Shown: in pieces, positions 31,756 through 40,787 of the stretch
Position numbering within the stretch: position 1 is the stretch's first letter
Layout: every line of letters begins with the position of its first letter
Assembly: GCA_029946105.1 (NCBI GenBank)
Contig: JAQSDW010000221.1
Span: 46,552-110,551 of the forward strand
Length of the DNA stretch: 64,000 nt
Direction: 5' to 3'
Origin: Reyranella sp.
GTDB lineage: Bacteria > Pseudomonadota > Alphaproteobacteria > Reyranellales > Reyranellaceae
Notes under the pieces: generated by a model
The model's input: only the letters and a program-made list of their open reading frames with translations
Database searches by the model: none
What the model was told of the DNA's origin: nothing
Made by a program: the position numbers and the translations under genes

Positions 31756-32748
31756 TCAGTTCTTGGGCATCTGCACCAGAGTGTAGAAATCCTTCGAGTA
31801 GACGTCCTTGCAGTCGACCTTCTTGGGCAGACCCATGTAGGTGTTCACCAGCTCGACCGAGTCGCACATCTTCTTGTCGTCGATCCAGCCGATGCCGTTC
31901 TTGGCATAGCGGTCGGTCTTCATCAGGCCGAGGCCCAGCAGCATGTTGGGGGTCATCAGTTCGACGTCGACCTCGGGGACGCGCTTCTTGAAGATCTCCA
32001 TTGCAGCCTTCGGATCGGCCATGACGTCGCGCCAGCCCATGTAGGAGGCTTCCAGGAAGGCCTTCAATGCCTGCGGCTTCTCCTTCATGGTCTTGGCACT
32101 GGCGATGATCGACATCGAGTACATGTCGAAGCCGAAGTCGGCCCATTGCATCATCACGACGTTGCCCTTGCCGGCGGCCTTCTCGTAGAGCGGCAGGCCA
32201 GTCGAGTAGTCGCCGACGCCGTCCATACGCTTCTCGGCGACCGCGGCGATCTTGGCGGCAGGCTCGATGTTGACCCAGGAGACCTTGGACGCATCGATGC
32301 CGTTCAGTTTGGCGAAGGCCGGAAAGATCTGGCGCTGGCTGTCACCCGGAGGGGCGCCCAGCGTCGCGCCCTCGAGATCCTTGGGCTTGGCGAGGGGCTT
32401 GCTCTTGAGGCTGAAGATGTTGAGTGGCGTCTTGTCGAACACCATGCCCACGACCTTGACCGTGGTGCCGCGGGCGGCCGAGGCGATGACCACGGCGGCG
32501 TCGGCAAGACCGGCGTCGGCGCGCCCGGTGTCGACCTTGGCGATCGAATCACCGGAGCCCTTGGAGTTCTCCAGCGTGACGTCGAGGCCCTTGGCCTTGT
32601 AGTAGCCCTTGTCGAGCGCCACCCAGTAGGCAGCGTGGTCGCCCACGGCGAACCAGTTCAATGCGAAGGTGAACTTCTCCTGGGCGACGGCCGGCGTCGC
32701 TGCGGCAGCGAAGGCGGCTGCGAGTACGATGGACGTTCTACGGAACAT
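31756..32748 (-). CDS. NMT1/THI5-like ABC substrate-binding protein
   Basis: A 330-residue periplasmic binding protein with a clear signal peptide (MFRRTSIVLAAAFAAAATPAVAQ). The mature part fits the NMT1/THI5 family: ALNWFAVGDHAAYWVALDKGYYKAKGLDV near the start, then GAPPGDSQR and a Trp-rich second lobe. The family covers pyrimidine precursors, nitrate, sulfonates and aromatic acids. Between permease and ATPase genes of the same importer. Confidence 0.88.
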   Translation of the reverse strand: MFRRTSIVLAAAFAAAATPAVAQEKFTFALNWFAVGDHAAYWVALDKGYYKAKGLDVTLENSKGSGDSIAKVDTGRADAGLADAAVVIASAARGTTVKVVGMVFDKTPLNIFSLKSKPLAKPKDLEGATLGAPPGDSQRQIFPAFAKLNGIDASKVSWVNIEPAAKIAAVAEKRMDGVGDYSTGLPLYEKAAGKGNVVMMQWADFGFDMYSMSIIASAKTMKEKPQALKAFLEASYMGWRDVMADPKAAMEIFKKRVPEVDVELMTPNMLLGLGLMKTDRYAKNGIGWIDDKKMCDSVELVNTYMGLPKKVDCKDVYSKDFYTLVQMPKN

Positions 32749-32792
32749 GACGATCCTCCTTGAGCGGTTTGATTGGTCGGTGCGATTTGCGG

Positions 32793-33560
32793 TCAGTCGA
32801 CGCCTTCGGCCCACGGCGCCCACAGGTGCGCAGCGAGCACAACGGCGCCGTAGAGCGCGAGGCCGACAGCCGAGATCCAGATCAGCGCGGCGAACGCCAC
32901 CGAAGTGTTCATGCTGCTCTGGGTAGTTTGAATGACGTAACCTAGGCCCTTCTGTGAGGCCACGAACTCGCCCACGATGGCGCCCACGACGGCGGCGGTC
33001 GCCGTGATCTTGAGCGCGCTCAGGATGTAGGGGAGCGCATTGGGGATGCGGATCTTGAGGAAGATCTTCCATTTCGGTGCGCTGAAGACGCGGCCGAGGT
33101 CGAGCATGTCGGCCTCGACCTGGCTGAGGCCGACCGCGGTGTTGATGACAACAGGAAAGAAGCCGATCAGCGCGCCCATCAGCATGTTGGGGAAGATGCC
33201 GTAGCCCATCCAGATCAGGAACAGCGGCGCGATCGCGACCTTCGGCAGGGTGTTGACGAATACCAGGAAGGGGACGAGCGCGTTGGCGAGCAGCGGCGAC
33301 CAGGCAATGGCGACGCCAAGTGCCATCCCCGTGCCGGCAGCCAGCACGAAGGCGCCGATGATCTCGAACGTCGTCGTCCAGATATGCTGGCTCCACGAGG
33401 TGTCGCCGTGCCACAACGCGTTCCACACCGTAAGCGGAGCCGGCAGGAGGTATTCGCGGATGCCACCGAAACTGACGGCGGCCTGCCAACTTGCCAGCAG
33501 GAACGCGAACAGTACGAGGGTCGGCCAGTATTGGCGGCTGAGAGCGTTAAATTTCGTCAT
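32793..33560 (-). CDS. ABC importer permease (NitT/TauT type)
   Basis: A 255-residue permease with six hydrophobic helices. The BPD_transp_1 signature is visible: KIFLKIRIPNALPYILSALKIT, matching the EAA-loop position that contacts the ATPase, followed by VVGAIVGEFVASQKGLGYVI. First gene of the minus-strand operon that continues to gcdH and TSUP. The promoter lies in the 108-nt divergent region shared with the plus-strand catabolic operon. Confidence 0.9.
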   Translation of the reverse strand: MTKFNALSRQYWPTLVLFAFLLASWQAAVSFGGIREYLLPAPLTVWNALWHGDTSWSQHIWTTTFEIIGAFVLAAGTGMALGVAIAWSPLLANALVPFLVFVNTLPKVAIAPLFLIWMGYGIFPNMLMGALIGFFPVVINTAVGLSQVEADMLDLGRVFSAPKWKIFLKIRIPNALPYILSALKITATAAVVGAIVGEFVASQKGLGYVIQTTQSSMNTSVAFAALIWISAVGLALYGAVVLAAHLWAPWAEGVD

Positions 33561-33570
33561 GCGCGCGGAA

Positions 33571-33588
33571 CGATGAACCTGTTCATCG
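33571..33588. promoter_or_regulatory. Perfect 18-bp palindrome, likely operator
   Basis: CGATGAAC-CT-GTTCATCG, a perfect inverted repeat 11 nt before the permease start codon and in the divergent region of the ABC importer and the sugar-acid operon. A weaker partner with arms CGTTC/GAACG lies at 33621-33638. The TGAAC/GTTCA half-sites resemble those bound by GntR- or IclR-type regulators; no regulator gene of that kind is in the window. Confidence 0.45.
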
Positions 33589-33668
33589 CTTTCGTCCCGC
33601 TGATATCATGTGCGTGCATTCGTTCAGACTGGCGAACGCGCATTTGCCCGTCAAGGCGAGGATCATCG

Positions 33669-34487
33669 GTGAAACTGTCCCTGTGCAACGAGGTGATCCG
33701 CGAACTCTCCTTCGAGCGGCAGTGCGTGCTGGCGGCCGGCCTCGGTTATCAAGGCCTCGAGGTCGCCCCCTTCACCCTGGGCGACGATGCATGGAACATG
33801 CCGGCGTCGCGGCGGGCGGAACTCCGCCGCTCCTGCGCCGATGCCGGAGTCGCGGTGAGCGGTCTACATTGGCTGCTGGCGGCACCTGCGGGGCTCTCCA
33901 TCACCACCTCCGACCGCACGGTCTGGCAGAAGAGCGTCGAGGTGTTGCGCGGCTCGGTCGAACTCTGCGCCGATCTCGGCGGCGACTACCTCGTGCATGG
34001 CTCGCCGGCACAGCGGCGCGTCACGGACGCGAGCGACGGGCAGCGGGCGGAGGAGGCGTGGCGCATCGCGGCGTCGGAAGCGGGCCAGGCCGGCGTCACC
34101 TACTGCCTGGAGCCGCTCGCCCGGCCCGACTGCAATTTCGTCAACACGCTCGCCGAGGCGGCCGAGATCATTAGGCGCAACGGCAATCCCGCGCTTTGCC
34201 TCATGGTCGACACGCTGGCGGCCGGACTGGAGGAGAGCGAGCCTGTCGCCGATGCGATTCGGCGCTGGATGCCGACGGGCCTCATGGCGCATATCCAGTT
34301 CAACGACCGCAGCAAGCGGGGGCCGGGGCAGGGCGACGACAGGTTCGCGCCCGTCGTGAAGGCGCTGCAGGAGACCGGCTACACTGGCTGGGTCGCCATG
34401 GAACCGTTCGTCTATGAGCCCGACGGCCCGACGTGTGCGGCGCGAATGATCGGCTATGTCGCGGGACTTCTGGAGCAGGGCGCATGA
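33669..34487 (+). CDS. Sugar isomerase/epimerase, xylose-isomerase-like TIM barrel
   Basis: A 272-residue TIM-barrel protein of the AP-endonuclease-2 / hydroxypyruvate-isomerase-like group. Metal-ligand positions are recognisable: Glu in GLEVAPFTLG, Glu in YCLEPLARPD, Asp in CLMVDTLAAGLE and His in LMAHIQFNDRS, with a final Glu in VAMEPFVYEP. Likely aldose-ketose isomerase or 3-keto-sugar epimerase. GTG start at 33669 before GAAACTG; first gene of a tight operon. Confidence 0.85.
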   Translation: MKLSLCNEVIRELSFERQCVLAAGLGYQGLEVAPFTLGDDAWNMPASRRAELRRSCADAGVAVSGLHWLLAAPAGLSITTSDRTVWQKSVEVLRGSVELCADLGGDYLVHGSPAQRRVTDASDGQRAEEAWRIAASEAGQAGVTYCLEPLARPDCNFVNTLAEAAEIIRRNGNPALCLMVDTLAAGLEESEPVADAIRRWMPTGLMAHIQFNDRSKRGPGQGDDRFAPVVKALQETGYTGWVAMEPFVYEPDGPTCAARMIGYVAGLLEQGA

Positions 34488-35929
34488 AAGTGAAACTGGA
34501 GCAGGTCGATCGCTTCGAGCGCGATGTCCGCCTGCGGCTGCCTTTCCGGTTCGGCGTCATTACCGTGACCGAGAGCATTCACGCGATCATCCGTGTGCGC
34601 ATTGCATTGGATGATGGCAGAACCAGCGAGGGCGTGGCGGCCGAGGCGCTGGGCGCCAAGTGGTTCGAGAAGAGCCCTCAATTCACCGATGCTCAGAACC
34701 TCGACCAGCTGCGCCAATCCCTGGACATCGCCATCGATCACTACAAGTCGCGCGGCTTCGACACGCCATTCGGCCTGTTTGCCGGCACCTATCCGGTGCA
34801 GCAGGCGCGCGGTGCGGAACTTGGCTTGAATCCTTTGGTCGCCTCCTACGGACCGGCGCTGCTCGACCGCGCCATCCTCGATGCGCTGGGTAAGGCAACG
34901 GGCCAGTCTTTCGCCACGATGATCTCGACCAATGTGCCAGGCATCGAAGCCACAGGCCTCACGCCCGATATCACGGATGCCCACCTGCAGACTTTCCTCG
35001 CCAGCCTGAAGCCCGGTGCGACCATCGACTTGCGCCATACGGTTGGCCTGGTCGATCCGTTGACGGTTGCCGACCGGCCAGACTCGGAGCGGGTCAACGA
35101 TGGGCTACCGGAAACGCTCGAGGAGGTCGTCTCCTATTATCGTGGCCGGTACTACAAGCTGAAGGTGGGCGGCGATATCGAGGCCGATCTCGACCGGCTG
35201 TCGCGCATTGCTGCCGTGCTCGATGCTGGCGCCGGCGACTACAAGGTCACGTTCGACGGCAACGAGCAGTACGACGATGTCGATGGCATCGTGGAACTGT
35301 GGCGCAAGGTCGAGGAGACGCCGGCACTCGCACGCATGGTCAAGGCGACGCTGTTCATCGAGCAGCCGATCAAGCGCGCGTCGGCACTCAGCCGCCCGGT
35401 GACGGCATTGGCCGAATACCGGCCCGTGATCATCGACGAATCGGATGGCGAATTGTCGGCCTTCCCGACGGCGCTGGCACTGGGCTACTCCGGCGTCTCG
35501 AGCAAGAACTGCAAGGGCTTCTACAAGTCGATCCTGAATGCTTCTCGCGTGGCGACCCTGAACGAGCAAGCAGCCAGCGCCCGCTACTTCATGTCGGCCG
35601 AGGACCTGACGACCGGTCCGGGCACCAGCGTCCAGCAGGACCTGGCGCTGGTCTCGCTGCTCGGTCTCACCCATGTCGAGCGCAACGCGCATCATTTCAT
35701 CGACGGCATGGCGGGCGTGCCCGAGGGCGAACAGAAGGCCTTCGTGACCGCGCATCCAGCGCTCTACGAAAAGTTGCCGGGCAAGCCCGGACGGCTGAAG
35801 GCAAAGGGCGGCAAGCTGGCGCTGGACTCGCTCGGATGTCCGGGCTTCGCTGTCGGTGTCGATCTTGATTTCAAATCGATGCGCGCAATGCCGACGGCAC
35901 CAGAGCAACGATTGAAAGCATCAACATGA
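34484..35929 (+). CDS. Enolase-superfamily sugar-acid dehydratase-like protein
   Basis: A 481-residue enolase-superfamily enzyme (mandelate-racemase-like fold), a group that abstracts a proton alpha to a carboxylate. Candidate catalytic Lys are Lys225/Lys227 (YYKLKVGG); the metal-binding acids are Asp258 (TFDGNEQ), Glu293 (FIEQPI) and Asp318/Glu319 (VIIDESDG), with Lys341 (VSSKNCKG). It is longer than typical 380-residue members because of a C-terminal extension. ATGA overlap with the isomerase gene. Confidence 0.8.
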   Translation: MKVKLEQVDRFERDVRLRLPFRFGVITVTESIHAIIRVRIALDDGRTSEGVAAEALGAKWFEKSPQFTDAQNLDQLRQSLDIAIDHYKSRGFDTPFGLFAGTYPVQQARGAELGLNPLVASYGPALLDRAILDALGKATGQSFATMISTNVPGIEATGLTPDITDAHLQTFLASLKPGATIDLRHTVGLVDPLTVADRPDSERVNDGLPETLEEVVSYYRGRYYKLKVGGDIEADLDRLSRIAAVLDAGAGDYKVTFDGNEQYDDVDGIVELWRKVEETPALARMVKATLFIEQPIKRASALSRPVTALAEYRPVIIDESDGELSAFPTALALGYSGVSSKNCKGFYKSILNASRVATLNEQAASARYFMSAEDLTTGPGTSVQQDLALVSLLGLTHVERNAHHFIDGMAGVPEGEQKAFVTAHPALYEKLPGKPGRLKAKGGKLALDSLGCPGFAVGVDLDFKSMRAMPTAPEQRLKAST

Positions 35930-36954
35930 GCAAACTGCCCCATCGCTTCGATTCGATCGAAGCGCTTGAAGATTTCATGACCGTGCCATCCGATGCATTG
36001 GTGGCCGATCTCTCCAGGACCCCGGGCGACATCATGGTGCTGGGAGTGGGCGGCAAGATGGGCCCGACACTTGCACGCATGGCCAAGCGCGCAGCGCCGG
36101 AAAAGAAGGTGATCGGTGTCGCTCGCTTCAGCGAGAAGGGCGTGCGCGAGGAACTGGCACGAACCGGAGTCGACACGATCGCGGCCGACCTGCTCGACCG
36201 TGCGGCTCTGGAGAAGCTGCCGAAGGCGGCCAACGTGATCTTCATGGCCGGCCGCAAGTTCGGCGCTGCCGGCAACGTGCCACTCACCTGGGCCATGAAC
36301 GTGCATGTGCCGGCAATGGTGGCCGAAGTCTTCAAGGCATCGCGTATCGTGGCCTTCTCGACCGGTTGCGTTTACCCGTTCGTGCCCGTGGAAAGCGGGG
36401 GCGCAACCGAAGATGTGCCGCCGATCCCGCCGCCCGGCGACTACGCCACATCCTGCGTCGGTCGTGAGCGCATGTTCGAGCATTTCTCCGCCCAGCATGG
36501 CACGCCGGGTCGACTGTTCCGGCTGAACTACTCGATCGACATGCGCTATGGCGTTCTGCACGACATCGGCCGCAAGGTCAGGGACGGCGAGACCATCGAT
36601 CTGACGATGGGCCATGCCAACGTCATCTGGCAGGGTGATGCCAATTCGGTAGCGTTGCGCTGTCTCGCGCATGCCACTACGCCGACGACACCGATCAACG
36701 TCACCGGCCCGGAGACGTTCGAAGTCGCGAAGGTCGCCACCGAGTACGGCAAGCTTTTAGGCAAGACGCCCAAGTTCGCGGGCAAGCCGGCGCCGACCGG
36801 CTGGATCAACAACGCGGCACGCATGGTCAAGGAGTTCGGAACGCCCACCGTGTCGTTGCAGCAGATGATCGTCTGGACCGCCGACTGGTTGGCCCGTGAC
36901 ATGACGACCTTGAACAAGCCCACGCACTATGAGGTGCGCGATGGTCAATACTGA
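35926..36954 (+). CDS. NAD-dependent epimerase/dehydratase (SDR) with altered active site
   Basis: A 342-residue extended SDR protein. The nucleotide-binding motif VLGVGGKMGP sits unusually late, at 38-47, after a 35-residue extension. FSTGCVYPF (145-152) supplies the Ser/Thr position. The catalytic YxxxK is not present: alignment by eye places Tyr173 in DYATSCVGRE with Cys177 where Lys is expected. It may be inactive, catalyse a different step, or use another base. Overlaps the dehydratase gene by 4 bp. Confidence 0.78.
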   Translation: MSKLPHRFDSIEALEDFMTVPSDALVADLSRTPGDIMVLGVGGKMGPTLARMAKRAAPEKKVIGVARFSEKGVREELARTGVDTIAADLLDRAALEKLPKAANVIFMAGRKFGAAGNVPLTWAMNVHVPAMVAEVFKASRIVAFSTGCVYPFVPVESGGATEDVPPIPPPGDYATSCVGRERMFEHFSAQHGTPGRLFRLNYSIDMRYGVLHDIGRKVRDGETIDLTMGHANVIWQGDANSVALRCLAHATTPTTPINVTGPETFEVAKVATEYGKLLGKTPKFAGKPAPTGWINNAARMVKEFGTPTVSLQQMIVWTADWLARDMTTLNKPTHYEVRDGQY

Positions 36955-37822
36955 GAGGGCACCTATTGAGGTGCTGCAGGTCTCGCCCATCTCTTCCGAA
37001 CAGGCGGAAGCGGTTTGGCCGCTGTCGATCGAGGCGGGCTGGAACCAGAATGCCGCCGACTGGCGTTTCATGCTGGCGGCGGGGCGTGCCTTCGGCTGCA
37101 CCGGCGCGGATGGCAGGTGGCAGGCGAGTTCGCTAGTCCTGCCGCTCGGCCAGAGGCTTGCCTGGATCAGCATGGTGCTGGTGACCAAGGCTCGCCGCCG
37201 TGGCGGTGTCGGTACCGGCCTGCTAAAGCGCTGCATCGAGGAAGTGCGCGCCGCCGACGCGGTTGCCGGGCTCGATGCCACGGAAGAGGGGCGGCCGATC
37301 TATCTGCCCCTGGGATTTCACGACCTCTACCGGATCTCGCGCTGGCATCTCGACCGGGTGCCGCAAGCGAAGGTGCCGCCACCGGGCATCATTGTCCGGC
37401 CGTTGGTGCTCGCCGATCTGCCGCGCCTTGCGACCTATGACAGGCCGCTGAGCGGCATGGAGCGGCCGACAATCCTGGCTCATCTGGCGATGCGGCAGCG
37501 CGCTCTCGCGACGGTCGCTGAGACACCATCGGGAAAGATCGCCGGCTTCGTCCTGGGTCGCGAGGGCCGGGTCGCGATGTCGCTGGGGCCGGTGGTGGCC
37601 GACAGCGAGGCGATCGCCCTGGCACTGATCGCGCGGGCCGCAGCATCGGTCTCGCCGCCCTTCATCATCGACGTCCCGGATGCTCATCGCGACATCAAGG
37701 CGTGGCTGGAAGCAGCAGGCGCGGTTTCGCCGCGCGGCTACATGCGGATGACCTTGGGCGATGCCAAGGGGCTGGACGACCCGAGCCATGTCTTCGCGCT
37801 TGCTGGACCGGAATTGGGCTAG
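36941..37822 (+). CDS. GNAT family N-acetyltransferase, tandem-domain
   Basis: A 293-residue protein with an N-terminal GNAT domain; acetyl-CoA motif A is seen as VTKARRRGGVGTGLLKRC (about 86-103). The C-terminal half (about 140-290) looks like a second, more diverged acetyltransferase lobe (VRPLVLADLPRL..., IAGFVLGREGRVAMSLGPVVAD). ATG 36941 overlaps the SDR gene; GTG 36929 is an alternative. Acceptor unknown. Confidence 0.78.
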   Translation: MVNTERAPIEVLQVSPISSEQAEAVWPLSIEAGWNQNAADWRFMLAAGRAFGCTGADGRWQASSLVLPLGQRLAWISMVLVTKARRRGGVGTGLLKRCIEEVRAADAVAGLDATEEGRPIYLPLGFHDLYRISRWHLDRVPQAKVPPPGIIVRPLVLADLPRLATYDRPLSGMERPTILAHLAMRQRALATVAETPSGKIAGFVLGREGRVAMSLGPVVADSEAIALALIARAAASVSPPFIIDVPDAHRDIKAWLEAAGAVSPRGYMRMTLGDAKGLDDPSHVFALAGPELG

Positions 37823-37823
37823 G

Positions 37824-38906
37824 ATGGCGACCATGACCACGGAAAAGGCTCTGCATTGGCGCGACCTGCCGGCGCCGGTTCTGTCTCTGCTGCGCGAGGG
37901 TGCGGTGATTCCCGCACATCCCTTGGCGCTCGGTCCCGATCGCACGTTCGACCAGCCGTCCCAGCGGGCGATCTGCCGCTATTATGTCGATGCGGGTTCC
38001 GGCGGCCTCGCCGTCGGCGTCCATTCCACCCAGTTCGCCATTCGCGAGGTCGGGCTCTACCGGCCCGTCCTGGAACTCGCCATCGAGACGGCACGCGAAT
38101 GGACCGATCGGCCGCTGGTGATGATCGCCGGTGCCGTCGGCAAGACGGCGCAGGCCGTCGAGGAAGCCCGCACGGCGCGGGCGCTGGGCTACCACGCGGT
38201 GCTGCTGTCGCTGGCGGCGCTGAAAGGGGCGAGCGAGGACGAGCTGATCGAGCATTGCACGGCGGTGTCGCGGGAGATGCCGTTGATCGGCTTCTATCTG
38301 CAAACGGCGGTGGGCGGGATCAACCTGTCGCGCGATTTCTGGACGCGGTTTGCCGCAATAGACAATGTCGTGGCCATCAAGGTAGCGCCCTTCAACCGCT
38401 ATCGCACGCTCGACGTCGCCTTCGGTATTGCCCAAGCCCATGCCGAGGAGCGGATCACACTCTACACCGGCAACGACGACCACATCGTGGCCGATCTCGT
38501 GACACCGATGGTCGTGCGTACCGGCAACCGCGAGGTGACGCTGCGCTTCCGCGGCGGCCTGCTGGGCCACTGGAGCGTGTGGACGCGCGGTGCGGTAAAA
38601 CTCCTGGAAAGGCTCAAGCTCTCAGTGTCGGCCGGCGCGATTCCGCCCGAAGTGCTGGCGCTCGATTCCTTCGTGACCGATTGCAACAGCGTGGTGTTCG
38701 ATGTCGACCATGATTTCGCCGGCTGCATTCCGGGCTGTCATGAGATCCTGCGCCGCCAAGGGCTGATGACTTCCATCGAGTGCCTCGATCCGCACGAAAA
38801 ACTGAGCCCGGGGCAAAACGCAGGCATCGACCGGCTCTACGCGACCTATCCTGAACTGCACGACGACGCCTTCGTCGCGGCCAATCTCGCGCGCTGGCGG
38901 AACTAG
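37824..38906 (+). CDS. Dihydrodipicolinate synthase family protein
   Basis: A 360-residue class I aldolase/lyase of the DapA/NAL superfamily. The Schiff-base Lys is Lys186 in VVAIKVAPFNRY and the tyrosine of the proton relay is Tyr158 in LIGFYLQTAVGG. It is longer than DapA (about 290) by a C-terminal extension, and the first-lobe GxxGE motif is replaced, so lysine biosynthesis is unlikely; a 2-keto-3-deoxy sugar-acid aldolase/dehydratase role fits the cluster. ATG 37824 (alternative 37833), 1 nt after the GNAT stop. Confidence 0.82.
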   Translation: MATMTTEKALHWRDLPAPVLSLLREGAVIPAHPLALGPDRTFDQPSQRAICRYYVDAGSGGLAVGVHSTQFAIREVGLYRPVLELAIETAREWTDRPLVMIAGAVGKTAQAVEEARTARALGYHAVLLSLAALKGASEDELIEHCTAVSREMPLIGFYLQTAVGGINLSRDFWTRFAAIDNVVAIKVAPFNRYRTLDVAFGIAQAHAEERITLYTGNDDHIVADLVTPMVVRTGNREVTLRFRGGLLGHWSVWTRGAVKLLERLKLSVSAGAIPPEVLALDSFVTDCNSVVFDVDHDFAGCIPGCHEILRRQGLMTSIECLDPHEKLSPGQNAGIDRLYATYPELHDDAFVAANLARWRN

Positions 38907-38909
38907 GCA

Positions 38910-40337
38910 GTGCACGACCTCTTTGCGACCCACGACGCGCTGGCTGTTGGTGAACTGGTCAAGGCGCGCAAGATCGGCGTTCGTGAGTTGGTCGACGGCG
39001 CGATCGCGCGCCTGCGCGAGCTCAACACGCCGCTGAATGCCATCACCGATTTCTACGACGGCGCACTGCTCGACAAATCCATCGCGGCGGCGGGCGAGGG
39101 GCCGTTCCACGGCGTACCCTTCGTCGTGAAGCAACTCATGGCCGACTGCGCCGGCACGCCGACGACGCTGGGTTCGAGATTTTTCGCCGAACAACCGGTG
39201 CCCACTGCCGACAGCGCCGCCGTGGCGCGGATGCGCCGCGCCGGGCTGGTGATCGTGGGCCGCAGCAATACCAGCGAGTTCGGCCTGGCGCCCACGACCG
39301 AGCCTGCCTTTGGCGGTGCGACGATGAACCCGTGGCGCAAAGGGCTCTCCCCCGGCGGCTCGTCGGGCGGTTCGGCGGCGGTCGTCGCCGCGCGCGGCCT
39401 GCCGATGGCACACGCCACCGATGGCGGCGGGTCGATCCGCATCCCGGCCTCGCTCTGTGGTCTGTTCGGCCTAAAGCCGTCGCGTGGCCGGGTGAGCCTG
39501 GCGCCGATCGGCGAGACCCTGGCAGGCGCCGGCGCGCAGCTTTGCGTGTCGATCTCGGTGCGCGACAGCGCGGCACTGCTCGATGCGCTGGCGGGCGGCG
39601 AGCTGGGCGATCCTTATCGGGCGCCACCGGCAGGAGGCACTTTCCTTGATGCCACGCGGCGCCCGCCGGGAAAGCTGCGCGTGGCCTTTATGCGCAAGCC
39701 AGTAGGTGGCGCGCCGCTCGATCCGGTTCTGGTCGGTGCGGTCGAGCGAACGGCGATGATGCTGGCCGACCTTGGTCACCACGTCGAAGAGGCCAGCCCC
39801 GACTATGATGCCGCCGCGACCGGAGCCGCCTTCGGGACGGTGATGAGCGCCAATACTCATACGAACATCCAGATCCGGGCCAGCGGTCGCGTTCCCGGGC
39901 CGGACGACCTCGAACCCGTAACACGGCTCTATGCCGAACGCGGCAGGGCGATCAGCGCCCACGACTACATCCGCGCGGTCCAGACGTTCCACCGGACCGG
40001 CCGTGCGCTCGGCGCCTTCTTCGAGAAATTCGATGTGCTGCTGTCGCCCACGATCGCGCGCACGAGCCTGCCGCTCGGCACTGTTCGGATGGACGGCTTG
40101 TTGGAAGACTACGAGGAAGGTCTCGCGCCCATGGTGGCGTTCACGGCCGTGTGCAATGCAACGGGTGTGCCAGCAATGTCTTTGCCGCTGGAATGGACTG
40201 CTGACGGGCTGCCGGTAGGTCTGCATTTCACGAGCCGCTTTGGCGCCGAAGAAATGTTATTCTCACTGGCGGCTCAGCTCGAACAGGTGCGACCGTGGCG
40301 CGAGCGGCGGCCGCTGAGTGCCGTGAAGGAGGCGTAA
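38910..40337 (+). CDS. Amidase signature family hydrolase
   Basis: A 475-residue amidase. The Ser-cisSer-Lys triad is intact: Lys74 (FVVKQL), cis-Ser in PGGSSGGSAA (149-157) and nucleophile Ser175 in TDGGGSIRIPAS. Such cytoplasmic enzymes hydrolyse amides, including amino-acid amides and carbamoyl compounds. GTG start at 38910, 3 nt after the DHDPS-like stop. Its TAA overlaps the next ATG (TAATG). Confidence 0.9.
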   Translation: MHDLFATHDALAVGELVKARKIGVRELVDGAIARLRELNTPLNAITDFYDGALLDKSIAAAGEGPFHGVPFVVKQLMADCAGTPTTLGSRFFAEQPVPTADSAAVARMRRAGLVIVGRSNTSEFGLAPTTEPAFGGATMNPWRKGLSPGGSSGGSAAVVAARGLPMAHATDGGGSIRIPASLCGLFGLKPSRGRVSLAPIGETLAGAGAQLCVSISVRDSAALLDALAGGELGDPYRAPPAGGTFLDATRRPPGKLRVAFMRKPVGGAPLDPVLVGAVERTAMMLADLGHHVEEASPDYDAAATGAAFGTVMSANTHTNIQIRASGRVPGPDDLEPVTRLYAERGRAISAHDYIRAVQTFHRTGRALGAFFEKFDVLLSPTIARTSLPLGTVRMDGLLEDYEEGLAPMVAFTAVCNATGVPAMSLPLEWTADGLPVGLHFTSRFGAEEMLFSLAAQLEQVRPWRERRPLSAVKEA

Positions 40338-40765
40338 TGCGTACCGTCGTCGTTGGATTTGTTGCGGGCTCCGTGAGCGTGCTGATCTTCCATCAACTCG
40401 GCTTTCTGATCGCCAATGAACTCGGGTTGCTGAAGGTACAGCTGTACAGCCTGCGCCCCGTGCCGCCGCTCGGTGTGCCGGCGATTCTCTCGTCGGCCTT
40501 CTGGGGAGGGCTGTGGGGCATCATTGCCGCCTTCGCCGTGCCCCGCCTGCCGCAAGCCGTCGACGGGCCCTTAGGCTGGATGTTGTTTGCTGCCGTGATC
40601 GTGACGTTCGTCAACTGGTTCATCGTGCTTCCGATCAAGGGCGCGCCGGTCGGCGGCGGCTTTCGCATGCCGGGAGTCGTGATCGTGCCGCTGGTGTACG
40701 CCTTCTGGGGCTTCGGCATGTGGGTGATCGCCGGGCTCATCCGCCGTTTGTTGCGGTGGCAGTGA
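40337..40765 (+). CDS. Hypothetical four-helix membrane protein
   Basis: A 142-residue integral membrane protein with about four hydrophobic helices (roughly 5-25, 48-70, 78-100, 112-135), rich in Gly, Val and Trp. No known domain. The start ATG overlaps the amidase TAA and is preceded by AAGGAGG, a strong ribosome-binding site, so it is part of the operon. Role could be membrane association or transport of the cluster's substrate, but this is not evidenced. Confidence 0.65.
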   Translation: MRTVVVGFVAGSVSVLIFHQLGFLIANELGLLKVQLYSLRPVPPLGVPAILSSAFWGGLWGIIAAFAVPRLPQAVDGPLGWMLFAAVIVTFVNWFIVLPIKGAPVGGGFRMPGVVIVPLVYAFWGFGMWVIAGLIRRLLRWQ

Positions 40766-40787
40766 GTCGACGAGGAGAGTTCACCTG

